Shown here: positions 12,965-22,034 of the stretch, piece by piece | Numbering within the stretch: position 1 is the first letter of the stretch | Layout of the letters: every line of letters begins with the position of its first letter | The notes under the pieces: generated by a model | The model's input: only the letters and a program-made list of their open reading frames with translations | The model's database searches: none | Told to the model about the DNA's origin: nothing | Origin: Tieghemiomyces parasiticus | Lineage: Eukaryota; Kickxellomycota; Dimargaritomycetes; Dimargaritales; Dimargaritaceae | Reading direction: 5' to 3' | Length of the DNA: 33,551 bases | NCBI GenBank assembly: GCA_027575765.1 | Contig: JANBPT010000492.1 | Span: forward strand, 1 to 33,551 | Made by a program: the position numbers and the translations under genes

Positions 12965-15900
12965 CTAGCTCGGTTCCTGCCGGTCACTCCGTTCGGTCAT
13001 GTGGATGACCACGGCCCGACGGAGCCCGGTAACGGACCGCTGATCCTCAACGTGTAGAGTGACCTGGGCGGGGTAGCCCCCGGCGTCAGTAAGAGCCAGC
13101 GTCAGACGAAGCCGGTAGAAACCGCCGGGCGGGACCATATTGTCGGCCTCCGGGTTGAAATCGACGAAGCGGAGGGGTCGGGCGTTGCGAAAGGCCCGCG
13201 GACGTTCCACGTATATCTTAAAGTGCAGCGGGTCGGCCGCGGAGAGGTTGGTGATGACCACCAACTGCGGAGCGGCGTCCCCAGGCCCGAACGGGTCGTA
13301 GACGAACCGCAGCTGCGCTGTGGAAAGTTTAAAGATAGGCTGCTCGGTGAGGTGCGCACGTAAAGCGATCCGGTGCGCCAGGGGCTGACCGACGGTATTC
13401 TCCGGGTTACCATTGTCATCGACCGCAACGTCTCTCGCGAGGGAGCACGCCGGCCTGGCGTCCTCTCCTGCAACTCCAGGGACTTCGCTCGCACCCTCCC
13501 CGTCCTCCAGGGCGGTACGAACCCAAATGTGACCCAGGGCCGTACCGTCCCGGCGTTCCGCCAGATCTGCGGCCAAGGCGACCGGGGGCCGATGACCCGG
13601 GCGGGGTCGAGCGCGCACGCGAATTTCGGCGGTACCGAAGGGGCGCAGGAGAACGCTACCGTTGAGCGGGGAGTTGCTGAAGCGAGACAGGAGCTCCACC
13701 TCGAAGTAAGGCGCCAGCGGGGCGGTTACAGCGGTGCCCACCGCGCAGGTGAGGTCGCGGTCGGCGGTACTCCGTACGGTGAACCACGTGTCACTAGCCC
13801 GACCGTCCGGTAGGGCCGGATAGGGTAGGGCCGGGAGGACTGCGGCCCCGTCTTGGACGTGTTCAACGACTACCTCCAGGGCGGTGAGCACGGCGGTTAC
13901 CCGTATACTCAAGCGGTCAGCCGGATTAACCAAGTTACGCACCGGCAGCGTCCACGACCGCGGGCCCGGGGTCCGGTCAGGCAGTTGATCCGGGTGGACG
14001 GTGAGGGTGACGTGGTGCTGCTGACCCAGGGCGGCGTCACGGCCAGTCAAAACTCCGGTAGGTTGGGGATCCATGCCCGCCTCATCGTCATCACTACCCA
14101 TTCTGGGAAGTACTTCAATTGGGGTGGCCACATTAGTCACCTGGAACCCTGGCGGGCAGTCCACTAAATACGCCAGCGGCACGTTGGTCCGGTTCGACAC
14201 GTCAAAGTGGAAGGACACGGGGCGCCAGGCGCTACGGTAGCCCAGGGCGGGTAAATCGACGGTGGCGGGCGTCACAGCCCCGGCCGACTGGCCGTAGGGT
14301 ACAGCCACGGGTACGACGCTGAGGGTGCAGCCGGCTCGTGGACTGAAGAGAACGAGCTGGCTGGTGGCCCGGATGACGTGACCAGCAGCTAGACTAGCTA
14401 CCTCCGTAAGACCGAGAGGCCAGGGTTCAGGACGGCGCACGAAGAGGCGCGCAGCGTGGTACGGGGCCAATGTCGCGGAGGGCCCGCAAGGCTTCCAGTC
14501 CGGTAGGGCGTAAGGCGGAAACGTGCCATCGGCGGCGGCGGCCAGCCCCTCGGGGGCGTCGTCATCATTGAAAAACTCACGGGTAGTAGCGCCCGGGGAC
14601 AGGGCAGCCGGGGTGCGGGGCGCACGGTCCACGCTCTGGAAGGCCACCGACCAGGTCACGCGCAGCCGCGTATTAGCCAACGGGTAGAGCTGGAGTGGAG
14701 TAGGTCCAGCATTGCGGACGACCAGGGTGCGCCAGGTGGGTCGATGCTGGGCCAGGTCGCGGGGTAGGAGCGGCGAGGGTTCTACGGGGTGCAAAACGTA
14801 GGCCCCGGCGGACCCACCGGCCGGGAAGGAATCCGTACCGTCGTGCGGCACCAACGCTTGGTGGTCCACCGCCTCGGCCGTCACGCACACGCTCTCCCAC
14901 GTAAGGGCCAGCGGGGCTGGTAGGAGGGATGGTGTGGGCGCGTCCGCGGTCGCTGCTACACGCACGGCGGGGGCAGCCTCCGACGGGATCAGAAGTCGCA
15001 GGAGGCCGCCGTCGACAAAGTACTGCACGCTGACGTGCAGGCGCTGGCGCCGGTTGCGGACGTTGACCACCACCAAGGGGATCACGAAAAACCCATAAGC
15101 TCGGCAGTGAACGCGGAAGGCTATCTCGGCTTCAGCCCCAGGGGCCGAGTCCACTACCCCGCTGGGCTGCGTGACAACCAGGTCGGCGCCCAGGGGGACT
15201 TCAATGCGGTATTCGGCGGGCAGGCCGACGGTGCCGTTCGTGAGTCGTAGCCGGCCGTGCACCACGGTGCCCAAATCGGTGACGGTGCCAAAGTCGACGC
15301 GCCGTGGATGGACGTCTAGATTGGATTCGCCTACCTGGGCCTGAAACTTAACGATGTGTGTAAAGAGCGACGGACCGTCAGCGGCTGATGATTGGGCGGG
15401 GACGAACTGGGCTATCGGGGTACCCTCTGAGCCCAGGTCAGATACGACGCTCACATGGAACTGCAGGCCGCCCACGAGATCGCGGCACCGCACGAGGGGA
15501 CCCTGCGGAGTAGCGGCCAGGGGTGTATCCCACGGAGCGGCCGGACTAGTCGCGTCGGCGTCGGCGGATCGGGTATGAGTGGCGTGTTGACGCATACCCT
15601 CGGTGATGAGCACCGCTGCCCAGACGGTGACGGTTGCCCCCGCGGACGTGACAAAAGCCTCGGCCACGGGACCATCGTCAGCAGAGGTCTGAAGGAGAGC
15701 CACTTGGTGGGCCAGGTTGCTTCGGCAAGCGACGCGCACCGGGAAGGGGAGGTCGTTACGCACGGTGAGGGGAACGGCCCGGGCGAGGCGCCGGGACACG
15801 TCAATATAGCAGGCACCCAGGTCAAGGGCAAGTGGAGCGACGGCGAGCGACGGAAAAGCGAGGCCAGCCGGGTCGTACACGTACACGGTGAACGGCAGAG

Positions 15901-18900
15901 AAACCACCGTACCCGTCCGCAAGTTGCGGATGACCAGTACCGGGCGGAGGATCCCAGGGGCGGCGGGCCGAATTGTGAGGGCGTCATGGGCGAGGGCGGC
16001 CGGTGATACGGTGCCGAGGCGGTCCCCGTCGACCACGGTCACCGTTGGCGGGTGAGCGGTAAGGTCAGCGCGAGGATCCGCTGCACCATCCTGGGCCAGG
16101 TAGGCGTGGTACGGGACGGGCAAAGGGACGGCCAGTCCGGCGGTAGACGGCTGGCTGCCCTGGGCCGTGAAGGCCAGGCGCACCGTCTTACCGACCTCGC
16201 AGGTCAGGACGGAGCACTTCGCCGTGACCGTAAATAGATTGACCGGGGCGGAGGCCTCGGGAACAGCGGGTTGATCGTGGGGAGGGACTTCATGGCGGGG
16301 CGTGGTCATGTCAGCCGGGATGGGGACGTCGGTGGGTAGCTGCCGAAGGAATTGACGCCGGCTGTAACACAAAGTGGCGGCGAATCCGACGCTCTGCCGC
16401 TCGTCGACGTTGCGGTGCTCGTGTATTAGCAGACGACCGCAAACCGGAACCGGCGGGGAGGGCCCCTCCTCAAACCCGGCATCGCGCACCACCGCCAAAG
16501 CGAACTCGACGGTGGCCGTGGCATAAGGCGCGAGGGTTAGCTTGCATTGATCAGGGTACTTGCGGGCGTTCGCCTCCAAAGTGAAAAGGCCGGGCGCAAC
16601 GGCATCGTCATTTCCACCGGCGGCGAGCGTGGCCGGGGTGTCGGTGGCGGTTGGGTGGGGAGTAACGGTGGCCTGCGAGACGGCGCGATCAGCCCCGGGT
16701 TCTCCCTGCAACAGTCGGGTGAGTCGGTCCTGACTGGGCGTCGGCGCTGCTGGGTGTGATCCGTCGTCGGCCCCGGTGGATTTAGACCCAGGCCCGGCCA
16801 GCTGCAACGCGGCCAGCTTGGTGCGTAGGTCGACAAGCTGCCCCTCTACTTTGGTGACCTTGGCTGCCCGCTCCTTACGCTTGGCAATCTTCAATTTCTG
16901 CTCCAGCTGCTCGATCTTCTCTTCGACCGCACGCGGGGTGGCCTCCTCCGTCCCGTCGTCGTCGTCAGCTTCCTTGTCGCCCTTCTTGGCCTGCTTGTCT
17001 GGTTTGCCGGCCGTTGCCCCATTGGATAGACGGCGACGCGGGGCGCGGGACGGGTCCGCCTGGGCCCGTGGTACGTGATAGGTCACACGGAACCGGACGG
17101 GGGCGTCCGGCCGTACCTCATGGTCCAGGTAAATGACGAAGGCGCGGCGTTTGCCGGTGGTGTTGTGGAGGGTGAAGCGGCCTACGGCGGGGCAGGCCCG
17201 GCCTAGTAGACAGGGTCCCAGCGCCAGGGGTGGTACCAGACGAGCCGGGGTGGTGCGGTCACCGTGAACTGTCTCCCAGGCGGCTACCGCGCCGGCCGCA
17301 ACGCCCTCCAGGACCATCTGGGGCCCCAGGGGGCGCACCTCAAATGTACCGGGCTTGCGGACCGTGGCCTTGATCCAGAATTCCTGGCTGCAGCTGGGGT
17401 CCTGCACCGCCTCGACCCAGAGGCGTTCCAGGTACGCGCCCGCAAGGGTGGGGGTGAACGTGAAACCAAGCTCGCGCTCGTCATAACCACGCACCACGCC
17501 GTAGCGCTGGCCCGGTTGGATGTGGATGCAACCGGAAGCCACCGACCCGGACTTCTTGAGCGCGTAGAGCAACGGGGCTGGACCGGGGTTGCGGAGCGGA
17601 ATGCGGTAGGTGCGCGGCTCGTCCTTGGTTACCACGCCGAAGTTGATGCGCCGCTGACCCAGTTCGAGGCGCGGTCGAAACACGGAGGCCCGCACCAGTA
17701 GCTCGCGTGGGGGCAAGCTGGCCGGGTCGCTGGCAAGGAGAGCGGCAAACTGTGGCCGGTCCAGGAGGCGGTCGAAATCGAGCAACCGGAATGCGAGTTT
17801 ACCGTCGAAGGGCACGGAATGGCGGGTCGATCCGGGGTCGGCCGCAGTGGGCAGGGCCGGCGTAGGCGGGGCTGGTACTCTGTCACCATGGGGCTCACCG
17901 GGCGTAGACGACTCCCCGTCGCCGTGGGCGCTCTCCCCGGGCTGGAGCAGGATGGCAAGGTTGAGCTTCGAGCGAGGCCGAATGGTAATCACGCCCGCGG
18001 GCGCCAGGAGTCCCCGGCGGACTAGGGTCTCGAGACGGCCGCGCACCTCGGCCTGGTGCTTAACAAACTGGTATTCAGCGTCGCGGGTGGCCGACGCGGG
18101 CAGGGTGGCGCTCAGTTGGTTCTGGAACCACTCAAAGACCCGAGCGTCGTTGACCCCCAGGCGCTGGGCCGTGGTATCCGGAATGACGGGATGCTCTACC
18201 GGGGCCGCCACACTCGTAGGCTGCGGCGGCGGCGGCGGGGCGGGTTCGGTCCGGGGCCGGCCGGGTCGAGTGAGCGGCTTGACGAGTATGAGGTGGCGCT
18301 TTGCACCCGTCAGGCGGCGGGCAGCCGCGTCGCGGCCTCCGGTCGCTGTAGGTTGGGCCAAGTCAAGGTAGGCGTGCACACGGTCCCGGGCGGTGGTTGG
18401 ACGGGTAACTCGCGCCCAGGGTCGGTCCGCTGCTGCGCTAGCGACGGGAGACGGGTCCGCTTGAGCCGTTGGCGCGGGGTTAGGGAGGGAGGGAGCCAGT
18501 ACGGCCCCATTATCGGGTCGCTCGGATGCGTCGGTCGTGACGGCCGGTAGGTGGTCATCGGCCACCCCGGACCCAGAGCGTAGGAACAGGTTGCATGGAA
18601 TTAGCGCGGCCAGCTCCCGTCGGGCGGCGGCCAGGTCTAATCCATCGGGGATCCGGAACCGCATGGCTTGAAGTCGCGCTCCGGGCACGGCGCCGATTTC
18701 CAGGCGTAGGGGGGCCGCCGAGATATTCTCGACCATAAGCACCCGGAACCCCAGACCATGGCGTGGGGTGGCTCCGAATTCCAACAGATTTTGGCCGCTG
18801 GGAGTGTAGAGACGGTAGAAGAGCGCATGGAACGTGACTCGACCGTGGTCGACGTGATTACTCCGCACCTCCACCACTTGATCGTCGGCACGGTTGGCCA

Positions 18901-21430
18901 GGTTGAGCACGGTAACCTGCTTATAGTAGCCCGGGTTGACTTTGCGGGGGCAAATATCTAGGCGGGCGCGCACGGTCTGGCCTGGTTCGATCGGCAAGTG
19001 GGCGGCCGGGTAGCAATAGAGGATCTTGGATCGCACTGCCAGGGACACCTGCAGGCGCACCATGGACACGTTGGTGATACTGAGCAGCTGGGATTTGAGG
19101 GTGCCCACATCAGTGTCGCCAAAATCTACGGTAGTGGGCGTGACACGGATCAGGGCGGTGCAGCTGCGAGCCATGCAGTGGACAACCTTGCGCCGGGCGG
19201 GCGCCTCCGGGCCTAGCGGGCCATATGCAAACACCACGAAGAACGACCGACGGGTAAAGCGGCCCGCGCGGAAGTCAGCGGCGGACCGGTCCCGTGGTGG
19301 GCGGTAGGCCACGTCCACGGCCCGGTGGGAGCCCGGGCGGACGGTAACCTCGGTTAGGCGGCGCGCCGCAAGGGCCGCATCGGCCAAGGCGGCCATATCG
19401 CGCGGGGTGGGGAAGGTACCTGACAAGGACCGACGACGGTTGGTGGCGCCAACCTCGGCACGCGGGTGGACCAAGGCCCGCGCCACTAACCCCGTCTCGG
19501 AGGCGGTCGAGTCGTGAGTATCGGTCGGGTAGACTGGCAACGGGTCGGCCACAGGCGGCGCCGGCGGATGCCAAGCCGGTCGCCGGCGACTGGCTGAGGC
19601 GGCGGAAACCTCGTCGGCCGAACTAGCGGCGTCGTTAGAATCCAACGAACTGTCAGGCCGGGAGTCGCCAGCTGGGGCGTGGTGGGTACTAGAAGTTAAG
19701 GAGCCAAAGGAATGGGTGGATCGGGACAGCGGGGTGGAGGGTGGATCCGGGCTCGCGAGTTCTTCGACGGGGCTCTCTGTATCGGCCTCGAGGTCGCTGC
19801 CGCCACTGCTGCTGCTGGAGCCACCGGGCTGGCGGTGCGCACTTGGGCTGTCTAGGCTTTGCCCTTTGTCTACCGGCCGGCCGGGGTCACCGGCCCGGTT
19901 GGCCGCGTTCCGGTGGTCCGGTCGGCCGGTGACCTGCCGGGAGGTGGCAAGGGAGCCTGAATCAGATGCGGTGAGCGGAGCTTGGAAACGCTTCCGTCGG
20001 ACCCCCTTCATCGGGGGTGGCCGCAGGAAGGCCAAGTCAGGACCACTGGTGACGAAGCGAACGCGGAGTGAATGGGCGCCTAGGTTGCGCAGAACTACCC
20101 GACGGGTGCACCACTGACCGCCGTAGCAGTCGCCAAAGTCAAGGGTCCCCGCCGGGCCTTCCACCACCAGGGGCTCGTTGCGCGGCGCGTCTAGTACCAC
20201 GGCGCGTAGCGGAAACTCTACCGTGTTGTCATCGTTGTGGTTATTGGCCAATCTCACGGTGTAGGCGTATTCCCCCAGGCCCCGAGGGTGGAAGGTTAGC
20301 CGGATACGCGCAGCGCCGTAAGCGGGGACCACGGAGGGTACGGCTAGGGGCTGGTCCGCTGATGCATCGGTGAGGTGAAGGTCAGAGGTGAGCGCGGCCG
20401 GATCGTCCGCGATTGGGCCAGGCGGCACCTGGCTCGGCGCGAGGACCAAGGTGGGACCTGCCGTGGCGGCCGCATAGAGGTCCACATCCAGTCCTAGGGC
20501 AGCGATCTCGCGTGGTAACGGGCTCGGGTGAGCGCCGTAAGTTCGTGCCACTGTCCAGGTCCAATGCAGGGGAGCAGCAGATCGGTTTTCCACGACCACC
20601 TCCCTCGCATAGGTATCGCCGGCCAGGCAGTTATCGAAATGAACGCCGGCAGCGGCGGCGTCGCAGCGCAGCACCGAGCGACCGACACGAGCCTGAAATG
20701 GTATAGTGGTCGCATCGGCGGCAGGCACGTCTGGCTGCGTATCAGCTTCGAGGGTATCGAGCACATCGGAGTTTTCGGACCACGGTACACTGTCCCCGAC
20801 GTAAGCGTGGAAGAAGATGGTGCCACGCAGTTCGCGCAGCGGATTGACGGACGTTGAAGCGGCTGGTGACCCTCGTGCGTTCGGCGTAGCCTGTCGCGCC
20901 GTCGTACCTTCTTCGCCTACGTCATCGTCCGCATTGTCGTCCGATGTGGGCAACTCCGAACGGCTCTCGGTCATCTCCCCCGCATCCGACCCGTAGTCGC
21001 TGGCGTTGGATGAATTGAGTGGCCGTCGGCGGCCTGGGCCATGATCAACCCGGCCTTTCCTACGGGTCGCGTGCCGGGGCTCCGCGGGTCGAAACAGAAG
21101 GATTAGCGGTCGGGACTCGGCGGGCTGAAGCTGTACCTGGTCGATGGGATCGATCTGGTTAAGGAGCTCGTTACACGCAGCCGGAGTGGCTGCGACCCCG
21201 TCCTCCAGGTTGGCGTTAGCCGTTTGGAAGGTGACTTGAACCCCAAGGTTTGAACGCATATACACCCGGAGGGCCTGGTTACTCTTGTTGATGATGGTGA
21301 ATGGGACCAGAGTGTGGCGTCCGTCGAAATAGACCGGGTCGAGTTGGACTGGGCGGGGCAGGCCTACGATCCGGAACAGTCCCCGAGGGGAATCGGTGGC
21401 GATTCCGGGGCCTGAGTTGCTTGGCGCCAT
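12965..21430 (-). CDS. Giant ASH/MSP-like repeat protein (hydin/Cep192-type architecture)
   Basis: One uninterrupted ORF gives 2,821 residues from the ATG at 21430 (MAPSNSGPG). The frame is open to an ATG at 22054, but those extra 208 residues are Ser/Pro/Tyr-rich and come from pyrimidine-rich leader DNA. At least nine segments have the signature of ASH/MSP-like immunoglobulin-fold repeats, a [VL]DFG strand followed by a [VI]xNxS turn. Examples are TLDFGDCYGGQWCTRRVVLR (about residue 427), VDFGDTDVGTLKSQLLSITN (about 767), LLEFGATPRHGLGFRVLMVE (about 881), RINFGVVTKDEPRTYRIPLR (about 1260), LDLGACYIDVSRR (about 1867) and VDFGTVTDLGTVVHGRLRLT (about 2043). A block around 797-870 containing YYKQVTVLNLANRADDQVVE looks highly conserved. 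A charged coiled coil (EEKIEQLEQKLKIAKRKERA) lies near 1500-1540. Acidic, Ser-rich linkers occur near 105-190 and 480-600. No enzyme motif or membrane segment is seen. Such repeats scaffold cilia and centrosomes in other eukaryotes; the role here is unknown. Confidence 0.85.
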   Translation of the reverse strand: MAPSNSGPGIATDSPRGLFRIVGLPRPVQLDPVYFDGRHTLVPFTIINKSNQALRVYMRSNLGVQVTFQTANANLEDGVAATPAACNELLNQIDPIDQVQLQPAESRPLILLFRPAEPRHATRRKGRVDHGPGRRRPLNSSNASDYGSDAGEMTESRSELPTSDDNADDDVGEEGTTARQATPNARGSPAASTSVNPLRELRGTIFFHAYVGDSVPWSENSDVLDTLEADTQPDVPAADATTIPFQARVGRSVLRCDAAAAGVHFDNCLAGDTYAREVVVENRSAAPLHWTWTVARTYGAHPSPLPREIAALGLDVDLYAAATAGPTLVLAPSQVPPGPIADDPAALTSDLHLTDASADQPLAVPSVVPAYGAARIRLTFHPRGLGEYAYTVRLANNHNDDNTVEFPLRAVVLDAPRNEPLVVEGPAGTLDFGDCYGGQWCTRRVVLRNLGAHSLRVRFVTSGPDLAFLRPPPMKGVRRKRFQAPLTASDSGSLATSRQVTGRPDHRNAANRAGDPGRPVDKGQSLDSPSAHRQPGGSSSSSGGSDLEADTESPVEELASPDPPSTPLSRSTHSFGSLTSSTHHAPAGDSRPDSSLDSNDAASSADEVSAASASRRRPAWHPPAPPVADPLPVYPTDTHDSTASETGLVARALVHPRAEVGATNRRRSLSGTFPTPRDMAALADAALAARRLTEVTVRPGSHRAVDVAYRPPRDRSAADFRAGRFTRRSFFVVFAYGPLGPEAPARRKVVHCMARSCTALIRVTPTTVDFGDTDVGTLKSQLLSITNVSMVRLQVSLAVRSKILYCYPAAHLPIEPGQTVRARLDICPRKVNPGYYKQVTVLNLANRADDQVVEVRSNHVDHGRVTFHALFYRLYTPSGQNLLEFGATPRHGLGFRVLMVENISAAPLRLEIGAVPGARLQAMRFRIPDGLDLAAARRELAALIPCNLFLRSGSGVADDHLPAVTTDASERPDNGAVLAPSLPNPAPTAQADPSPVASAAADRPWARVTRPTTARDRVHAYLDLAQPTATGGRDAAARRLTGAKRHLILVKPLTRPGRPRTEPAPPPPPQPTSVAAPVEHPVIPDTTAQRLGVNDARVFEWFQNQLSATLPASATRDAEYQFVKHQAEVRGRLETLVRRGLLAPAGVITIRPRSKLNLAILLQPGESAHGDGESSTPGEPHGDRVPAPPTPALPTAADPGSTRHSVPFDGKLAFRLLDFDRLLDRPQFAALLASDPASLPPRELLVRASVFRPRLELGQRRINFGVVTKDEPRTYRIPLRNPGPAPLLYALKKSGSVASGCIHIQPGQRYGVVRGYDERELGFTFTPTLAGAYLERLWVEAVQDPSCSQEFWIKATVRKPGTFEVRPLGPQMVLEGVAAGAVAAWETVHGDRTTPARLVPPLALGPCLLGRACPAVGRFTLHNTTGKRRAFVIYLDHEVRPDAPVRFRVTYHVPRAQADPSRAPRRRLSNGATAGKPDKQAKKGDKEADDDDGTEEATPRAVEEKIEQLEQKLKIAKRKERAAKVTKVEGQLVDLRTKLAALQLAGPGSKSTGADDGSHPAAPTPSQDRLTRLLQGEPGADRAVSQATVTPHPTATDTPATLAAGGNDDAVAPGLFTLEANARKYPDQCKLTLAPYATATVEFALAVVRDAGFEEGPSPPVPVCGRLLIHEHRNVDERQSVGFAATLCYSRRQFLRQLPTDVPIPADMTTPRHEVPPHDQPAVPEASAPVNLFTVTAKCSVLTCEVGKTVRLAFTAQGSQPSTAGLAVPLPVPYHAYLAQDGAADPRADLTAHPPTVTVVDGDRLGTVSPAALAHDALTIRPAAPGILRPVLVIRNLRTGTVVSLPFTVYVYDPAGLAFPSLAVAPLALDLGACYIDVSRRLARAVPLTVRNDLPFPVRVACRSNLAHQVALLQTSADDGPVAEAFVTSAGATVTVWAAVLITEGMRQHATHTRSADADATSPAAPWDTPLAATPQGPLVRCRDLVGGLQFHVSVVSDLGSEGTPIAQFVPAQSSAADGPSLFTHIVKFQAQVGESNLDVHPRRVDFGTVTDLGTVVHGRLRLTNGTVGLPAEYRIEVPLGADLVVTQPSGVVDSAPGAEAEIAFRVHCRAYGFFVIPLVVVNVRNRRQRLHVSVQYFVDGGLLRLLIPSEAAPAVRVAATADAPTPSLLPAPLALTWESVCVTAEAVDHQALVPHDGTDSFPAGGSAGAYVLHPVEPSPLLPRDLAQHRPTWRTLVVRNAGPTPLQLYPLANTRLRVTWSVAFQSVDRAPRTPAALSPGATTREFFNDDDAPEGLAAAADGTFPPYALPDWKPCGPSATLAPYHAARLFVRRPEPWPLGLTEVASLAAGHVIRATSQLVLFSPRAGCTLSVVPVAVPYGQSAGAVTPATVDLPALGYRSAWRPVSFHFDVSNRTNVPLAYLVDCPPGFQVTNVATPIEVLPRMGSDDDEAGMDPQPTGVLTGRDAALGQQHHVTLTVHPDQLPDRTPGPRSWTLPVRNLVNPADRLSIRVTAVLTALEVVVEHVQDGAAVLPALPYPALPDGRASDTWFTVRSTADRDLTCAVGTAVTAPLAPYFEVELLSRFSNSPLNGSVLLRPFGTAEIRVRARPRPGHRPPVALAADLAERRDGTALGHIWVRTALEDGEGASEVPGVAGEDARPACSLARDVAVDDNGNPENTVGQPLAHRIALRAHLTEQPIFKLSTAQLRFVYDPFGPGDAAPQLVVITNLSAADPLHFKIYVERPRAFRNARPLRFVDFNPEADNMVPPGGFYRLRLTLALTDAGGYPAQVTLHVEDQRSVTGLRRAVVIHMTERSDRQEPS
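16805..16935 (-). other. Coiled-coil segment within the ASH-repeat protein
   Basis: This stretch encodes alternating Lys/Glu/Leu heptads (IEQLEQKLKIAKRKE, then VEGQLVDLRTKLAAL). It is flanked by Lys- and Asp-rich low-complexity sequence. It separates the N-terminal and C-terminal sets of beta-sandwich repeats and may mediate dimerisation. Confidence 0.7.
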
Positions 21431-21992
21431 GAGCTGGACTGGACAGTGGGGGGCGGAGTGGGGGTATTGTAAAGTGGGACGATGTCGTTGGGCCAATGGG
21501 TCGAGGGTATCCTGTTGTCTAACGGTTTCGTATGGGCGAAAATGATTGTCGAAAGTTGAATTTTGGGGGTAGGTGTATGCAAAATTATTAGGGCGCGATG
21601 CAGATAGTAGAGACGAGCTGTTGCTGGCGATGAGTGTATGGGATAGAGAGCCAACCTCGGAAACTAAGGCCCAGGAATGGCTACGACGAGAGCGACGGAT
21701 TCCAAAGGGACACCAACAACGAAAGTGCGCTAAGGTTGATTTGGACGGGGCCGGCGGAGAGCTTAAGCATACGCCACCAGGACGGCTGTTACAAGGCGTC
21801 GGGTTCGACGTTGGAGACACGCCGCAGCCCGGGCTGTACGGGGGAGTGATTTTGGGCGAAGGTAACCTGAATCCGGTTACTGTAAAAATATTTATCCGAA
21901 TTGCGGGATGGGCGGATAGTGGGTACGTGGAGTAATGGATATTGGCGGGGCGGTCGCGAACGAGCACAGGAGAGTGAGAAGGGAAAAAAAAG

Positions 21993-22034
21993 CCAGTCAC
22001 TACATACTGGCGAAAATCGGCCAGTGCATACTGG
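21993..22034. repeat. Two adjacent CCAGT/ACTGG inverted repeats
   Basis: CCAGT-N8-ACTGG (21993-22010) and CCAGT-N4-ACTGG (22021-22034) lie 10 bases apart. Both share CATACTGG, so the pair is also a short direct repeat. They sit about 560-600 bases upstream of the ASH-protein start, a possible paired binding site for a dimeric regulator. Confidence 0.5.

Noticed and set aside
15455..16006. 183-codon plus-strand frame inside the ASH-protein gene
   Set aside because: It is a GC-rich antisense shadow of the ASH ORF with no promoter or domain.
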